From: Flavobacteriales bacterium UBA6051
GTDB taxonomy: Bacteria; Bacteroidota; Bacteroidia; Flavobacteriales_D; Crocinitomicaceae
DNA length: 64,000 nt
NCBI GenBank assembly: GCA_002427735.1
Contig: DIYP01000016.1
Coordinates: 186,001 to 250,000, forward strand
Direction of reading: 5' to 3'
Shown here: piece by piece, positions 26,012 to 35,565 of the stretch
How the letters are laid out: each line of letters opens with the position of its first letter
Numbering within the stretch: position 1 is the first letter of the stretch
The notes under the pieces: generated by a model
Seen by the model: only the letters and a program-made list of their open reading frames with translations
What the model was told of the DNA's origin: nothing
The model's database searches: none
Position numbers and translations under genes: made by a program

Positions 26012-27481
26012 GTGAAGGAAATTAAGGGTTTTCATGTTGCATTGTACATTGCCGCGATCATGGTGCTTCTTGGCAGCATTATGCTCGTGACACCAGAAGA
26101 CGGTTGGAGAGTCAATAATTTGAACTTTAGTTTCCTTACTACAGAAAAGTTTGTTCACCCCAAAAAGCAAGAAAAGGCAGATATCTCCGATATCATCGCA
26201 TCTGTAGATACTACCATGAATGCTACCGATCCTCTTTTAACACATGCGAATGGATCTGATGGTAGTTTAGGTGCTCCAAACGGTGGTGAAGTAAGCGAAA
26301 ATGCCTCCACAGAACTACAAACCAATGAAGCGGGTAAACAACAACTCCATGCATTCTTTGAAACTATTAGTACAGTAGCGTCCAACAAGGAAAAAATCTC
26401 TATTCTGCACTATGGTGATTCACAGATCGAAGGAGACCGAATGACCAGTTATATTCGTCAAAAGGTTCAAGATCAGTTTGGAGGATATGGTCCGGGGCTG
26501 ATTCCTGCCACTAACGTATATAGTACGATCACTTTCAAACAAAACTATTCTGAAAATTTTGAGCGGTTCACGTGTTTTGGAGGAGGAAAACTGGAAAGCC
26601 GAAAATACGGGGCAATGGCCTCTGCTTCTCGCTTTACCCCTGAATACATCGCTGATAGTATTGACCTGGACACAATGGCTATGCAAAGTGGTTGGATTGA
26701 AATTGAACCTTCGAGGTCTGCCTACACACGTGCTCGAACGTTCAACAATGTAAAAATGTACTACAATGATTGTGTCACTCCAGTAATGCTTAAGGTGTAT
26801 AAAGATGATGCACTCATTCACGAAGAAGAACTTATTGCCGACGGGGCACAGCATACCATGAAATTATCCTTCGCTTCTACCCCTGGAAAACTGAAGTATG
26901 AGTTTAGCGGAAAAATCAGCCCGAACATCTGTGCTTTTTCACTTGAAGGTGACTATGGAGTGCAAGTATCTAACATTGGAATGCGTGGTACAAGTGCGAA
27001 TGTTCTTGGAGGGATAAAATACAATACCATCAAAGCAATGCATGCTGAACTCAATACCAAATTGGTTATTATGCAATTTGGCGGAAACTCAGTCCATCTG
27101 CATAAAGATAGCTCAGACGTTGACGGAAGTGTTCGAATGTTCCGCAGATACATTAAGTATGTACAAGAGATGAATCCTGATGCAATGGTAGTGGTTATTG
27201 GCCCAAGTGACATGTCACATTTGGAAGATCAGATTTACGAGACCTATCCATTCCTGCCCTACTTTGTTGAAGAGCTACGAAAAATGACAATCGCCACAGG
27301 AGCGGGCTACTGGAATATGTATGCAGCGATGGGTGGAAAGAATTCCATGCCGGCTTGGGTCGAAAAAGGGCTAGCTGGAAAAGATTACATTCACTTCACC
27401 AATGCTGGGGCAAAGTTCGCCTCTCAATTATTCTACAACGCATTGATTGCAGAATACGCTAAATGGAAGAATACTCCGTAG
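26012..27481 (+). CDS. SGNH/GDSL-hydrolase-like protein with N-terminal membrane anchor
   Basis: A GTG start gives an N-terminal hydrophobic anchor (about 9-28) and a low-complexity linker, then an SGNH domain. Block I is HYGDSQIEGD with nucleophile candidate S137, a Gly-rich block II follows (RGTSANVLGG near 330), block III is FGGNSV near 358, and block V is DYIHFT with D458 and H461. All catalytic residues of an SGNH esterase or acetyltransferase are therefore present. It is the first gene of an operon with a second SGNH protein directly abutting it and an MBOAT acyltransferase, which suggests O-acetylation of an exported polymer, as in AlgI/AlgX/AlgJ or DltB-like systems. The domain faces the periplasm. 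Confidence 0.85.
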   Translation: MKEIKGFHVALYIAAIMVLLGSIMLVTPEDGWRVNNLNFSFLTTEKFVHPKKQEKADISDIIASVDTTMNATDPLLTHANGSDGSLGAPNGGEVSENASTELQTNEAGKQQLHAFFETISTVASNKEKISILHYGDSQIEGDRMTSYIRQKVQDQFGGYGPGLIPATNVYSTITFKQNYSENFERFTCFGGGKLESRKYGAMASASRFTPEYIADSIDLDTMAMQSGWIEIEPSRSAYTRARTFNNVKMYYNDCVTPVMLKVYKDDALIHEEELIADGAQHTMKLSFASTPGKLKYEFSGKISPNICAFSLEGDYGVQVSNIGMRGTSANVLGGIKYNTIKAMHAELNTKLVIMQFGGNSVHLHKDSSDVDGSVRMFRRYIKYVQEMNPDAMVVVIGPSDMSHLEDQIYETYPFLPYFVEELRKMTIATGAGYWNMYAAMGGKNSMPAWVEKGLAGKDYIHFTNAGAKFASQLFYNALIAEYAKWKNTP

Positions 27482-28816
27482 ATGAAAATGGTATTGGTCA
27501 TAGTATATAGTCTTCTTGCCTCAGGAATTATCTTGGCGCAAGATTCGCTATCTACGAACACTTTGATCAATTCACCAGATGACTCTCTTAGCAACTATCA
27601 TTTTCATGATTTTCGCGATATGGATACTTCCATGCGATCTGTTTATCCATTTGTGGTTTACGAAAAGAATAACTACCGATTCCACTCAAAAGACAGTCCC
27701 AACTTTGAAACTTTATACAAGAAGTTAATCCATATGATTGACAAACAAGAGGGTAAGCTGAACATGTACCATATTGGTGGATCTCACCTTCAGGCGGATA
27801 TCTACACGCATGACGTCAGAACATACATGCAGACCCGTTGGGAGGGATTGACAGGAGAGCGCGGCTGGGTCTTCCCTTTCGATCTGGCTAAGACTAACAA
27901 TCCTGGGAATTATGAATTTTCCTCTCCAAATCGTTGGACTCCTTATCGAAGTGTTGTTCATAAACCCAGAAAAATAAATTTCGATTACGGAATTCTAGGC
28001 GCAGCTGTTACTTGTGCTGACTCAATCATCACTATTCGATTTAAACATGACCGAACCACGGTTAAGCCACCAATGACGCATTTACGCATATTCCATAATA
28101 AGGGAGAATTTCCTTACTGGATGCACTTTGGAAAGGATGAACTACTTGTAGAAAGGACTGAGCATGATCCTGACCTGGGATGCACGGATATCTTTTTTAC
28201 TGATCCCATTGATACATTTAATCTTCAATTTGCCCGAACAGGTGGATACGCTCCTGAACTTGAGATTTATGGCTTTTTGATGATGAATGATCGTCCTGGA
28301 ATATCATACACGGCCATTGGAATCAATGGAGCAGGACTTTATACATATTTGGACAATGTCCGCTTCGAAGAGCAATTGAAGTCCTACCCACCCGATTTCT
28401 TTGCTTATTCTGTTGGGACAAACGACGGAAACGTGCCTTACGCAAAATTTGACCCACAGGTCTATAAGCGAAATTTGGAAAAAATGATGCAGATGGCTCT
28501 CCGGGCTAACCCTGACTGCGCACTACTTTTAACAGTTCCAAATGATTCTTACTATCGAAGAAAATATTTGAATAAAAATATCGCTAGAGAACGAGATGTT
28601 ATTGAGGAGCTAGCCGCAGAATATGATATGGCAGTTTGGGACATGTATGGAATCATGGGGGGCTTAGGATCCAGCAGAACCTGGAAAAATAACAAGCTAA
28701 TGCGTTCTGATTTAATTCACTTTACTTCGGTAGGATATCATTTCAAGGGCGACCTATATATTGATGCCTTCCTCAAGTACATGGATCAAATGGAAAATAA
28801 ACTAACACCGCTGTAG
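27482..28816 (+). CDS. Second SGNH-like protein, secreted
   Basis: It begins on the base after the previous stop codon. A signal peptide (about 1-19, SGIILAQ) leads to a domain with block I as HIGGSHLQADI, where the usual GDS is GGS with S101, block III as SVGTNDGN near 318, and block V as DLIHFT with D410 and H413. The order of motifs matches the first SGNH protein, and the two probably arose by duplication, as conserved spacing suggests. The Asp-to-Gly change in block I may alter activity. In MBOAT systems one SGNH protein typically takes the acyl group and passes it to the polymer, so a relay between the two is plausible. Confidence 0.85.
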   Translation: MKMVLVIVYSLLASGIILAQDSLSTNTLINSPDDSLSNYHFHDFRDMDTSMRSVYPFVVYEKNNYRFHSKDSPNFETLYKKLIHMIDKQEGKLNMYHIGGSHLQADIYTHDVRTYMQTRWEGLTGERGWVFPFDLAKTNNPGNYEFSSPNRWTPYRSVVHKPRKINFDYGILGAAVTCADSIITIRFKHDRTTVKPPMTHLRIFHNKGEFPYWMHFGKDELLVERTEHDPDLGCTDIFFTDPIDTFNLQFARTGGYAPELEIYGFLMMNDRPGISYTAIGINGAGLYTYLDNVRFEEQLKSYPPDFFAYSVGTNDGNVPYAKFDPQVYKRNLEKMMQMALRANPDCALLLTVPNDSYYRRKYLNKNIARERDVIEELAAEYDMAVWDMYGIMGGLGSSRTWKNNKLMRSDLIHFTSVGYHFKGDLYIDAFLKYMDQMENKLTPL

Positions 28817-28820
28817 CTAG

Positions 28821-30581
28821 ATGGATAATATTTACTCATATCTTCCACTTGAGCGTTTACAGAGCATCTTCTCTTTTGAAGTAGGAGATGGTAGTTCTTT
28901 GGTGTTTACGAAACTGGACTTCTGGCTGTTCTTTTTGCTGGTGATGGTCGTTTTCTCTTTCCTTAACCAGCGGAAGTTAGTACGCAGTATTTTCCTCACG
29001 GCTGTCAGTGTATTCTTCTTTTACAAGACTTCAGGACTCTACGTGTTATTACTTGGCCTCAGTATCACGGTCAATTACTTTCTGGGAAGAACTATTTTCA
29101 AGTTAGACAGTAGTATTGCCAGGAAGTGGATTATCGCAATTTCCGCAATATTCAACTTATTAATACTAGGTTACTTCAAATATGCCTACTTTTTCACCGA
29201 CTCTTACAATGATCTAATACTCACGATTAACGAAGCCTTTGGCACAAATCATGGCACTGTTGAGCTGGTTAATCACTTCGCGCAATTTGGAAATGGATTC
29301 TTTGGAGAGGACACATTTGTGGAGAAAATATTACTCCCTGTCGGTGTGTCGTTTTTTACGTTTCAGAACATCAGTTATGTCGTAGATATTTACCGAAAGG
29401 AAATTGAACCGGTAAAGAATTTCTTTCATTATTCCTTCTTCGTCACCTTCTTCCCTCAACTGGTAATGGGTCCAATTGTAAGAGCTCGTGACTTTATTCC
29501 TCAGGTAACAAAACCTTTCTTCCTCAACAAAAATGATTTCAGCTGGGCCGTCATTCAAATCGTAAAAGGTTTGATCAAGAAAATTGTGATTGCGGATTTT
29601 CTTGTCATGCACTTCATTGACAAAATTGTATTCGTACCAGAGGACTATCCAGGCTTTGTCAGTGTACTGGCCATGTGGGCCTATTCATTGCATATCTACG
29701 CAGACTTTTCTGGGTACACCGATATTGCCATTGGTTTATCTCGCCTCATGGGATTCAAGCTAAAGAAGAACTTCAATTCGCCCTATAAAGCAATTAGTGT
29801 GGCCGATTTCTGGCGGCGTTGGCATATTTCACTCGGCTCATGGTTGAAGGATTATCTCTACATCCCACTCGGAGGAAACAGAACAGGAAGCATTGGTTCA
29901 TACATTGCTATATTTTTCATCTTCCTTTTCCTCCTCTTTATTACCCAATGGTGGGAATTACTGTATGTCTATGCCGGTCTGACCGTTGTTTATATTATCG
30001 GACTTCTTACCATAAAAGACTTTAAGCGATATGTCCACCGTGATTTAAACCTCATCATCACAATGGTCATTGGCGGTTTATGGCATGGCGCCAGTGAAAA
30101 CTTTGTGATTTGGGGTGCAATGAATGGCTGTGCGCTATTGATTTATAAATACTGGCGTAAAATCAGTTTTTATGAGAAGAGTAAACACTGGGTAGCGACT
30201 TTCTGGAAGGTCTTTTTAACCTTCAACTTTATTACATTTACACGTATTTGGTTTAAACTTGACGAGGCTAGAACAAGCGAGGGAATCTCCACAACAGAAG
30301 CCGAAAAGCTTCCAGGCAAAATGCTCGGACAGATTTGGAATAACTTCAATTTTACATGGGATGCTTTCGTAAAAGTACTGGATAACTATCAAGCTGTTTT
30401 CTGGATTATGCTAGCTGGTTTTATCGTGCACTGGTTGCCGAATAAACTCAAACGTTTCGTAGAACGTGAGTACACTTTATTACCTGTTTACGTGCAAGTA
30501 CTTGCCGTAGCCATTATTATTTTCTTCGTTTATCAGGCTATTGGCGCCGAGCAACCACCTTTTGTTTATCTTCAGTTCTAA
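28821..30581 (+). CDS. MBOAT-family O-acyltransferase (AlgI/DltB-like)
   Basis: The 586-residue protein has about a dozen membrane segments and the MBOAT signatures: LPVGVSFFTFQNISYVVD near 170, DFSGYTDIAIGLSRLMGF near 294, FWRRWHISLGSWLKDYLYIPLGG near 332, and the catalytic H422 in IGGLWHGASENFVIWG. It moves acyl, most often acetyl, groups from the cytoplasmic side to an extracytoplasmic acceptor. It follows the two SGNH genes after five bases, and a small membrane protein follows after 14. Members of this order in Bacteroidota most likely modify a surface polysaccharide; the acceptor is not shown by neighbours. Confidence 0.95.
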   Translation: MDNIYSYLPLERLQSIFSFEVGDGSSLVFTKLDFWLFFLLVMVVFSFLNQRKLVRSIFLTAVSVFFFYKTSGLYVLLLGLSITVNYFLGRTIFKLDSSIARKWIIAISAIFNLLILGYFKYAYFFTDSYNDLILTINEAFGTNHGTVELVNHFAQFGNGFFGEDTFVEKILLPVGVSFFTFQNISYVVDIYRKEIEPVKNFFHYSFFVTFFPQLVMGPIVRARDFIPQVTKPFFLNKNDFSWAVIQIVKGLIKKIVIADFLVMHFIDKIVFVPEDYPGFVSVLAMWAYSLHIYADFSGYTDIAIGLSRLMGFKLKKNFNSPYKAISVADFWRRWHISLGSWLKDYLYIPLGGNRTGSIGSYIAIFFIFLFLLFITQWWELLYVYAGLTVVYIIGLLTIKDFKRYVHRDLNLIITMVIGGLWHGASENFVIWGAMNGCALLIYKYWRKISFYEKSKHWVATFWKVFLTFNFITFTRIWFKLDEARTSEGISTTEAEKLPGKMLGQIWNNFNFTWDAFVKVLDNYQAVFWIMLAGFIVHWLPNKLKRFVEREYTLLPVYVQVLAVAIIIFFVYQAIGAEQPPFVYLQF

Positions 30582-30595
30582 AACTAAAAAAGAGA

Positions 30596-31102
30596 ATGGT
30601 CTTTACAACGACAACGGTTAACTTAATTGCATTGTGCGTTGCCTTAGCGCTCTTCGGGGCATGCTACTTACTGTTGAAAACAAAGTTCAACCTTAAAGTG
30701 CGATTTGTTGCTGGCCTCATCGCTGGATTTTTCGCAGCTGTCGCAGTCAAAAGTATGACGACAAGAATACTCGTCATCAATCAAGACTATACCATTGAAC
30801 ATTTGGATGTTTTCGGAAGTGTCAATTACGAATTGGACAACGAGAAAAGTGCAGGCGGAGAAGTCAAGACGAGTAATACTGGTGTGATTAATAATACAAC
30901 AGACACGCTTGTTGTGGAAAGCTTTGTTTATGGGGAAGCGAATTACTACGACCCTGGGACAACTGTACTTCCTCCTTATAGTTTTACTGATATGTTTTTA
31001 GGAGGTGGTTCTTTTGATTACTATTTCGAAGACGAACCACCTGAAAAGAAACTCTTGCGTTCAAATGAAACAGCTATTGTTTTCTGGCTGCATCGACCAT
31101 AA
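30596..31102 (+). CDS. Small membrane protein of the MBOAT operon, function unknown
   Basis: Two hydrophobic segments (about 8-27 and 37-53) precede a soluble, probably periplasmic domain of some 110 residues with beta-prone stretches and a Gly-rich SFTDMFLGGGSFDYYFEDEPP region. No known domain is recognised. It lies 14 bases downstream of the MBOAT gene in the same direction and is followed by a gap and a new promoter, so it is the likely last gene of the acylation operon and may be an accessory subunit. Confidence 0.7.
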   Translation: MVFTTTTVNLIALCVALALFGACYLLLKTKFNLKVRFVAGLIAGFFAAVAVKSMTTRILVINQDYTIEHLDVFGSVNYELDNEKSAGGEVKTSNTGVINNTTDTLVVESFVYGEANYYDPGTTVLPPYSFTDMFLGGGSFDYYFEDEPPEKKLLRSNETAIVFWLHRP

Positions 31103-31176
31103 CTGATTAGGTTACCCATAATGTCCTCGAATTTAATTTGTCTTTAGCGGATAAATTTCCCGATCTTTAAGAAAGA

Positions 31177-32865
31177 ATGAAACCACTATACGCTTACTTA
31201 GCAATTGCCTTTCTCTTCTTGATCAAAGAAGTCCGTTCTCAAACTTTCGATGACACCCTTATTGGTGTCGCTGACAATATCTTGATGAAGGTTAACAAAA
31301 ACACTGGTCAGGCAGTTCCTTGGCAAGCAGTTAATGGGCTCGGTCCCAGTCAAGGGGTAAATAAACTTACCTGGTGTGAACCCAATCAGTGCTTTTACAC
31401 TATTTCTCAATCTTTTCCTCCAGAACTTGGAAAAATCAATCTTAACGGAGATTACACGAATCTAGGAGTTCCCACAATCTCTTCTGGTACGGTTTTCATG
31501 TGTGAAGCGATTGCATACGATCGAACGAATGATGAACTGTATGTCGCTGCCAGCCTTGATGGTAGTCCACCTTCCAACTATTCTTCGGAGTCCATTCTTC
31601 GTGTGGATACAAATACCCTGAATACCACGTTGGTTGGAACATTTAACCCCGGCGTTGAAGCAGATGCAATGACTATTGGTGATAATGGCGTGCTGTACTT
31701 TTTTGATGGTCAACCTGGGCAATTTGCTCGTTTCTATAGCCAAGACCTTTCATTTGCCGCTGCAGCTCAAATTATTTGGAGTTCCAATTATTTTCCATCT
31801 CGAGGACTCACTGTAAAAGGAAATGACTTTTTCTTCTCTCAGGATAGAGAACTGAAAAAAATCAATACCACTTCACTTGCTCAATCAAATGTTGGAAACA
31901 TGTTTACACCTTCTGACTTTAATGGTGAATTACTAAACGGACTCACCTGGTATAGTCCGTGCCCAACGACAGCTTTGTTTGGTGAGGACACAACGCTTTG
32001 TTCAGGCAATCCTATCAATCTTGTCCCAAGTATAAATGGCTTGACTTACACTTGGCAAGACGGGAATAATAATAGCTCACATAATGCTAATTCAACAGGG
32101 CTCTATTGGGTAGAAGTTACAACAGAAAATTGCGTTTATAGAGATTCTATTTTTGTGAATTACACACCTTCTCCTAATATTAATTTGGGGACGGATACCA
32201 ATATATGTTCAGGCAATACGATTGTTTTAGACGCATCATCTGCTCAGGGAAGTTATCAATGGCAGAATGGTTCAACGCAAGAAACGTTTGAAGCCAGCGA
32301 AGGGGGAACGTATTGGGTAGAAGTCATCGAAAATGGTTGTGCATCACGCGATTCGATTTATATCAATGAACAAAAAATCCCTTCAGTAGAACTTGGGGAT
32401 GACATCCTAAGATGCCAGGGTAAGTCTGTCAGAGTTTCCGTAGGTGATGCGGATGGATATGTGCTTTGGAGCAATGGGAGTAGTGAACCTTCAATCGTTG
32501 TTGATGAAGACGGACTGTTTACCGTTGAGGTAAATAATACATGTGGAAGCGATTTCGATACGATTTCCGTTACGAGTGAAGAGTGCTTTTGTACAGTTTA
32601 CTTGCCGAATACAATTACACCTAACGATGACGAGCACAACCAATATTTTAAACCTTCTTTTGATTGTGCTATTTACAACTACTCAATGCAAGTATACAAC
32701 CGTTGGGGACAACTCATTTTTGAAAGTAAAGATCCAAACGAACACTGGGATGCTACCATGGATGGAAAACAAGTGCAAGATGCGATCTATACGTTTAGAC
32801 TGCAGTATTCATCAGAAGAAGAATTGGAAAGGGTGTTAATTGGCCATGTCGGGGTTTTGCGCTAA
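31177..32865 (+). CDS. T9SS-secreted protein with Ig-like repeats and gliding-motility C-terminal domain
   Basis: A signal peptide (to about residue 21) is followed by a beta-propeller-like region of about 240 residues with recurring I-x-D-T-N-T-x patterns. Three Ig-like repeats then occur (about 270-330, 331-395 and 396-470), each opening with D-T/I-x-x-C-x-G-x-x-I/V and containing YWVEV or FTVEV. The C-terminus from YLPNTITPNDDEHN through YNRWGQLIFES to GHVGVLR is the CHU_C/TIGR04131 type B T9SS signal. The architecture suggests a surface-exposed, possibly adhesive protein; no enzyme domain is evident. Confidence 0.87.
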   Translation: MKPLYAYLAIAFLFLIKEVRSQTFDDTLIGVADNILMKVNKNTGQAVPWQAVNGLGPSQGVNKLTWCEPNQCFYTISQSFPPELGKINLNGDYTNLGVPTISSGTVFMCEAIAYDRTNDELYVAASLDGSPPSNYSSESILRVDTNTLNTTLVGTFNPGVEADAMTIGDNGVLYFFDGQPGQFARFYSQDLSFAAAAQIIWSSNYFPSRGLTVKGNDFFFSQDRELKKINTTSLAQSNVGNMFTPSDFNGELLNGLTWYSPCPTTALFGEDTTLCSGNPINLVPSINGLTYTWQDGNNNSSHNANSTGLYWVEVTTENCVYRDSIFVNYTPSPNINLGTDTNICSGNTIVLDASSAQGSYQWQNGSTQETFEASEGGTYWVEVIENGCASRDSIYINEQKIPSVELGDDILRCQGKSVRVSVGDADGYVLWSNGSSEPSIVVDEDGLFTVEVNNTCGSDFDTISVTSEECFCTVYLPNTITPNDDEHNQYFKPSFDCAIYNYSMQVYNRWGQLIFESKDPNEHWDATMDGKQVQDAIYTFRLQYSSEEELERVLIGHVGVLR

Positions 32866-32900
32866 TGAATAACTCCAATTAAAACTATATTGCTCGTTGT

Positions 32901-33644
32901 ATGCATTACCTAAAACTTACCATTTCAATATCACTCTTGACTCTTGTTTTCAGCTGTCAAGAAAACAATCCCACCGATCATCAGATCAGCACTTTGGAAG
33001 AAAAGGAAATGAGCTTAGATCCCAACAACTATAATGTTGCCTTTCTCATCATGGATGGTACGTTCAACACGGAATTAACTGCACCCTACGATATTTATCA
33101 GCACACTATTTTCAGAGATAGTATCAAGGCAATGAATGTTTTTACTGTTGCCAATACCAGCAGTACAATTACAACCTTTGAAGGAATGCGAATTCAACCA
33201 GATTTCAATTACCTTACAGACGAAATGCCTTCTATAGATATTCTGGTAATTCCCAGTGCTGAACATCATTTGGATACTGATCTCGATGATGAAAAAATGA
33301 TTGACTTTGTAAAACACACCGCTGAAAACGCTCTATATATTACATCACATTGCGACGGTGCGTTTGTATTGGCTAAGGCCGACTTACTTAATGATGTAGC
33401 CTGCACTACTTTTCCCGCGGACATTGAGGCCATGCGTGAAATGTTTCCACATCTAAATGTGCTGGATAACACGCTCTTTGTCCACGATAGAAATGTCATT
33501 ACGTCTGCTGGGGGAGCGAAAAGCTTTGAGGCATCGCTGTACCTCTGCGAATTACTTTATGGTAAAAAAAATGCGGATGAGATTGCCGAAGGAATGGTCA
33601 TAGATTGGGACCTTTCAAAGGTACCTCATACGGTAATTGACTAA
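32901..33644 (+). CDS. DJ-1/PfpI-family lipoprotein
   Basis: The 247-residue protein carries a lipoprotein signal with lipobox LVFSC at residues 15-19. The remainder is a DJ-1/PfpI (GATase1-like) domain: VAFLIMDGTFNTELTAPYDI, a DILVIPSA strand, and the nucleophile elbow TSHCDGAFVLA with C151, then GGAKSFEASLYL. Domains of this kind occur as the ligand-binding part of AraC regulators or as cytoplasmic stress proteins; a membrane-anchored extracytoplasmic version is uncommon. It is convergent with dinB. The reaction is unknown; C151 and D152 fit a hydrolase or sensor site. Confidence 0.85.
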   Translation: MHYLKLTISISLLTLVFSCQENNPTDHQISTLEEKEMSLDPNNYNVAFLIMDGTFNTELTAPYDIYQHTIFRDSIKAMNVFTVANTSSTITTFEGMRIQPDFNYLTDEMPSIDILVIPSAEHHLDTDLDDEKMIDFVKHTAENALYITSHCDGAFVLAKADLLNDVACTTFPADIEAMREMFPHLNVLDNTLFVHDRNVITSAGGAKSFEASLYLCELLYGKKNADEIAEGMVIDWDLSKVPHTVID

Positions 33645-33646
33645 TG

Positions 33647-34732
33647 CTAGAACCCTATTTCCAATTGAGCCGAAACACTTTTTGTTTCTTCTTCTGAATC
33701 TAACTTACTCATAGAAATACCTAGGAGTCGTACTGCACTTTTCGGTCTCTCTTGATAAATAAGCTCCTTAACAATAGGGAAAATCTCTTCTTTACTTCCC
33801 ATAAAATTACTGCTTGTTCGACTCCGGGTTTGCTGAGTGAAATCGCTGTACTTTAACTTAACAGTCACTGTTTTTCCCTTCACTTTATTTCGGGTCAAAC
33901 GCTTTTCTAGTTCGTCCGCTATCTTTTCTAATTGTTCCAACATAAAATGCTCAGACCCCAAATCTTTGCTGAAAGTCCGTTCAGCAGCAACAGATTTACG
34001 AATACGATTCGGCTTCACTTCACTATGCTGTATTCCCCGAACAATATTATAAAAGTGTTTCCCTGATTTGCCAAAATACTGTGTGAGGTATTCAAGTGAA
34101 TGCTCTTTCAACTGTTTCCCCGTAAAAATTCCGTGCTTGTTCATTTTAGCAGCGGTTACCTTTCCAACACCGAAAAATTTTTCAATCGGAAGCGTCTCCA
34201 AAAAATCAATTAATTCCTCTGGTGGAATGGTCTTTTGTCCATTGGGTTTATTGATGTCTGAAGCGATTTTAGCCGTAAACTTATTGACCGAGATTCCAGC
34301 TGACGCATTTAACCCTACTTCTTGTTTGATTCTAAAACGGATGGCTTCGGCAAGTACTGTCGCAGATGGATGCTCAATCTTGTTTTCTGTAACATCAAGG
34401 TATGCCTCATCAAGTGAAAGTGGTTCAACAAGATCTGTGTAATCGTAGAAAATACTCCTGATTTGTTGAGAAATCTCCTTGTAGCGATCAAAACGTGGCT
34501 TGACAAAAATTAAATGTGGGCAACGGCGTTTCGCAATAACACTGGCCATAGCCGACTTAACACCGTACTTTCGCGCTTCGTAACTCGCAGCGGCTACAAC
34601 ACCTCGGTCTGCACCACCACCAACGGCAATTGGCTTCCCTTTGAGTTCAGGATTATCCATCTGCTCTACAGAAGCGTAAAAGGCATCCATATCCACATGT
34701 ATAATTTTGCGGATCGGGAAATCGTAGTTCAT
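33647..34732 (-). CDS. dinB: DNA polymerase IV (Y family)
   Basis: The 361-residue protein has the family length and motifs: metal ligands D14 in HVDMDAFYASVEQ and the D-E pair in SLDEAYLDVT near 105, KFTAKIASDINKPNG near 155, helix-hairpin-helix around 180-205, and the little-finger domain ending near 340. It carries out translesion synthesis and can act in stress-induced mutagenesis. Its C-terminus lacks an obvious sliding-clamp pentapeptide, the last residues being SAQLEIGF, although QLEIGF could serve as a clamp-binding motif. No SOS operator was recognised upstream. Confidence 0.96.
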   Translation of the reverse strand: MNYDFPIRKIIHVDMDAFYASVEQMDNPELKGKPIAVGGGADRGVVAAASYEARKYGVKSAMASVIAKRRCPHLIFVKPRFDRYKEISQQIRSIFYDYTDLVEPLSLDEAYLDVTENKIEHPSATVLAEAIRFRIKQEVGLNASAGISVNKFTAKIASDINKPNGQKTIPPEELIDFLETLPIEKFFGVGKVTAAKMNKHGIFTGKQLKEHSLEYLTQYFGKSGKHFYNIVRGIQHSEVKPNRIRKSVAAERTFSKDLGSEHFMLEQLEKIADELEKRLTRNKVKGKTVTVKLKYSDFTQQTRSRTSSNFMGSKEEIFPIVKELIYQERPKSAVRLLGISMSKLDSEEETKSVSAQLEIGF

Positions 34733-34762
34733 TACTACTTGGAAAAGAAGGTCAATAGACGA

Positions 34763-35101
34763 TTAGTTCGCCCAAACAATTGCGTCGTAATTGGCATTCA
34801 GGTAAAAATCCACACCATTGATATCTGAATTACCAAGCGTTCCTCCAAGGTACCCCATCAATCCGCAATCTTCAGATCTAACCTCTACAGAATCAACTGT
34901 ACAACCACCTGGGTTGAAAAGGTACACTGGATTCCCCTGAAAAAGATGACGCTCAACAGAAGCACCACTACCGCAGGCTTCATTTAAATCAAATGCTTGT
35001 AAGCGTTCTTGAATACAAGTAGGCACAGCAGCCTCATTTTCTTTTTTACATCCTACGAAAAGAAACCCTACTAAGAATGAGAATATGAGTGCTTTTTTCA
35101 T
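34763..35101 (-). CDS. Lipoprotein, DUF6970-like
   Basis: The ATG at 35101 gives a lipoprotein signal with lipobox FLFVGC at about residues 13-18 followed by KKENE; a longer frame from 35188 adds 29 residues ahead of the signal and is not credible. The mature 90 residues include CGSGASVERHLFQG, VYLFNPGGC, EDCGLMGYLGGTLG and a Trp near the end, resembling small Cys-rich Bacteroidota lipoproteins of the DUF6970 type. The function is unknown. It lies upstream of dinB in the same direction, with about 30 bases between. Confidence 0.72.
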   Translation of the reverse strand: MKKALIFSFLVGFLFVGCKKENEAAVPTCIQERLQAFDLNEACGSGASVERHLFQGNPVYLFNPGGCTVDSVEVRSEDCGLMGYLGGTLGNSDINGVDFYLNANYDAIVWAN

Positions 35102-35202
35102 TTTGATTGCTTTTAATAATTGTCCTAAAGCTACAAGATTTTTGTGAATTTGTCTCTTGGAAGAGTGTATACTCTGCCAATCGGTCACATAAAGTCAGAG
35201 TT

Positions 35203-35565
35203 TCAGATCCTTTTTTGTGCAAATAAAAAGATAAAACCACCGAAGAAGTACATGAGGACATCGACCATGTCAGCCGTATACCATCCTACTTTCCCACTGT
35301 AATTTGGCAAATACCATTCAAAAAACATTGAAACCAAAACTACTTGAACAAATACAACAAATGCAGGAATACGAATGGTGCTATCACGTTTTAAGTATCG
35401 AACGACAATCAATGCGAAAATTCCCATGGTAGGGACAAACATCAAATCCGTTAAATAGTAACGCACGAAATCAGGTGCAAGGTCATAAGCACTGCGCACA
35501 TAACGCACGGCAAAATAAGCCAGCATCAGACAAATAAATGAAATATGTGCTTTATACCTAACCAT
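35203..35565 (-). CDS. Small membrane protein, four predicted membrane segments
   Basis: The ATG at 35565 overlaps the last codons of the zinc-ribbon protein gene by eight bases, which favours this start over one further upstream and implies coupled translation. The 120 residues form about four hydrophobic segments with a short Arg-Tyr rich loop near 20-30 and a VDVLMYFFGGFIFLF segment at the end. The last helix resembles VanZ-like proteins, but I do not make that call. Function is unknown. Confidence 0.68.
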   Translation of the reverse strand: MVRYKAHISFICLMLAYFAVRYVRSAYDLAPDFVRYYLTDLMFVPTMGIFALIVVRYLKRDSTIRIPAFVVFVQVVLVSMFFEWYLPNYSGKVGWYTADMVDVLMYFFGGFIFLFAQKRI

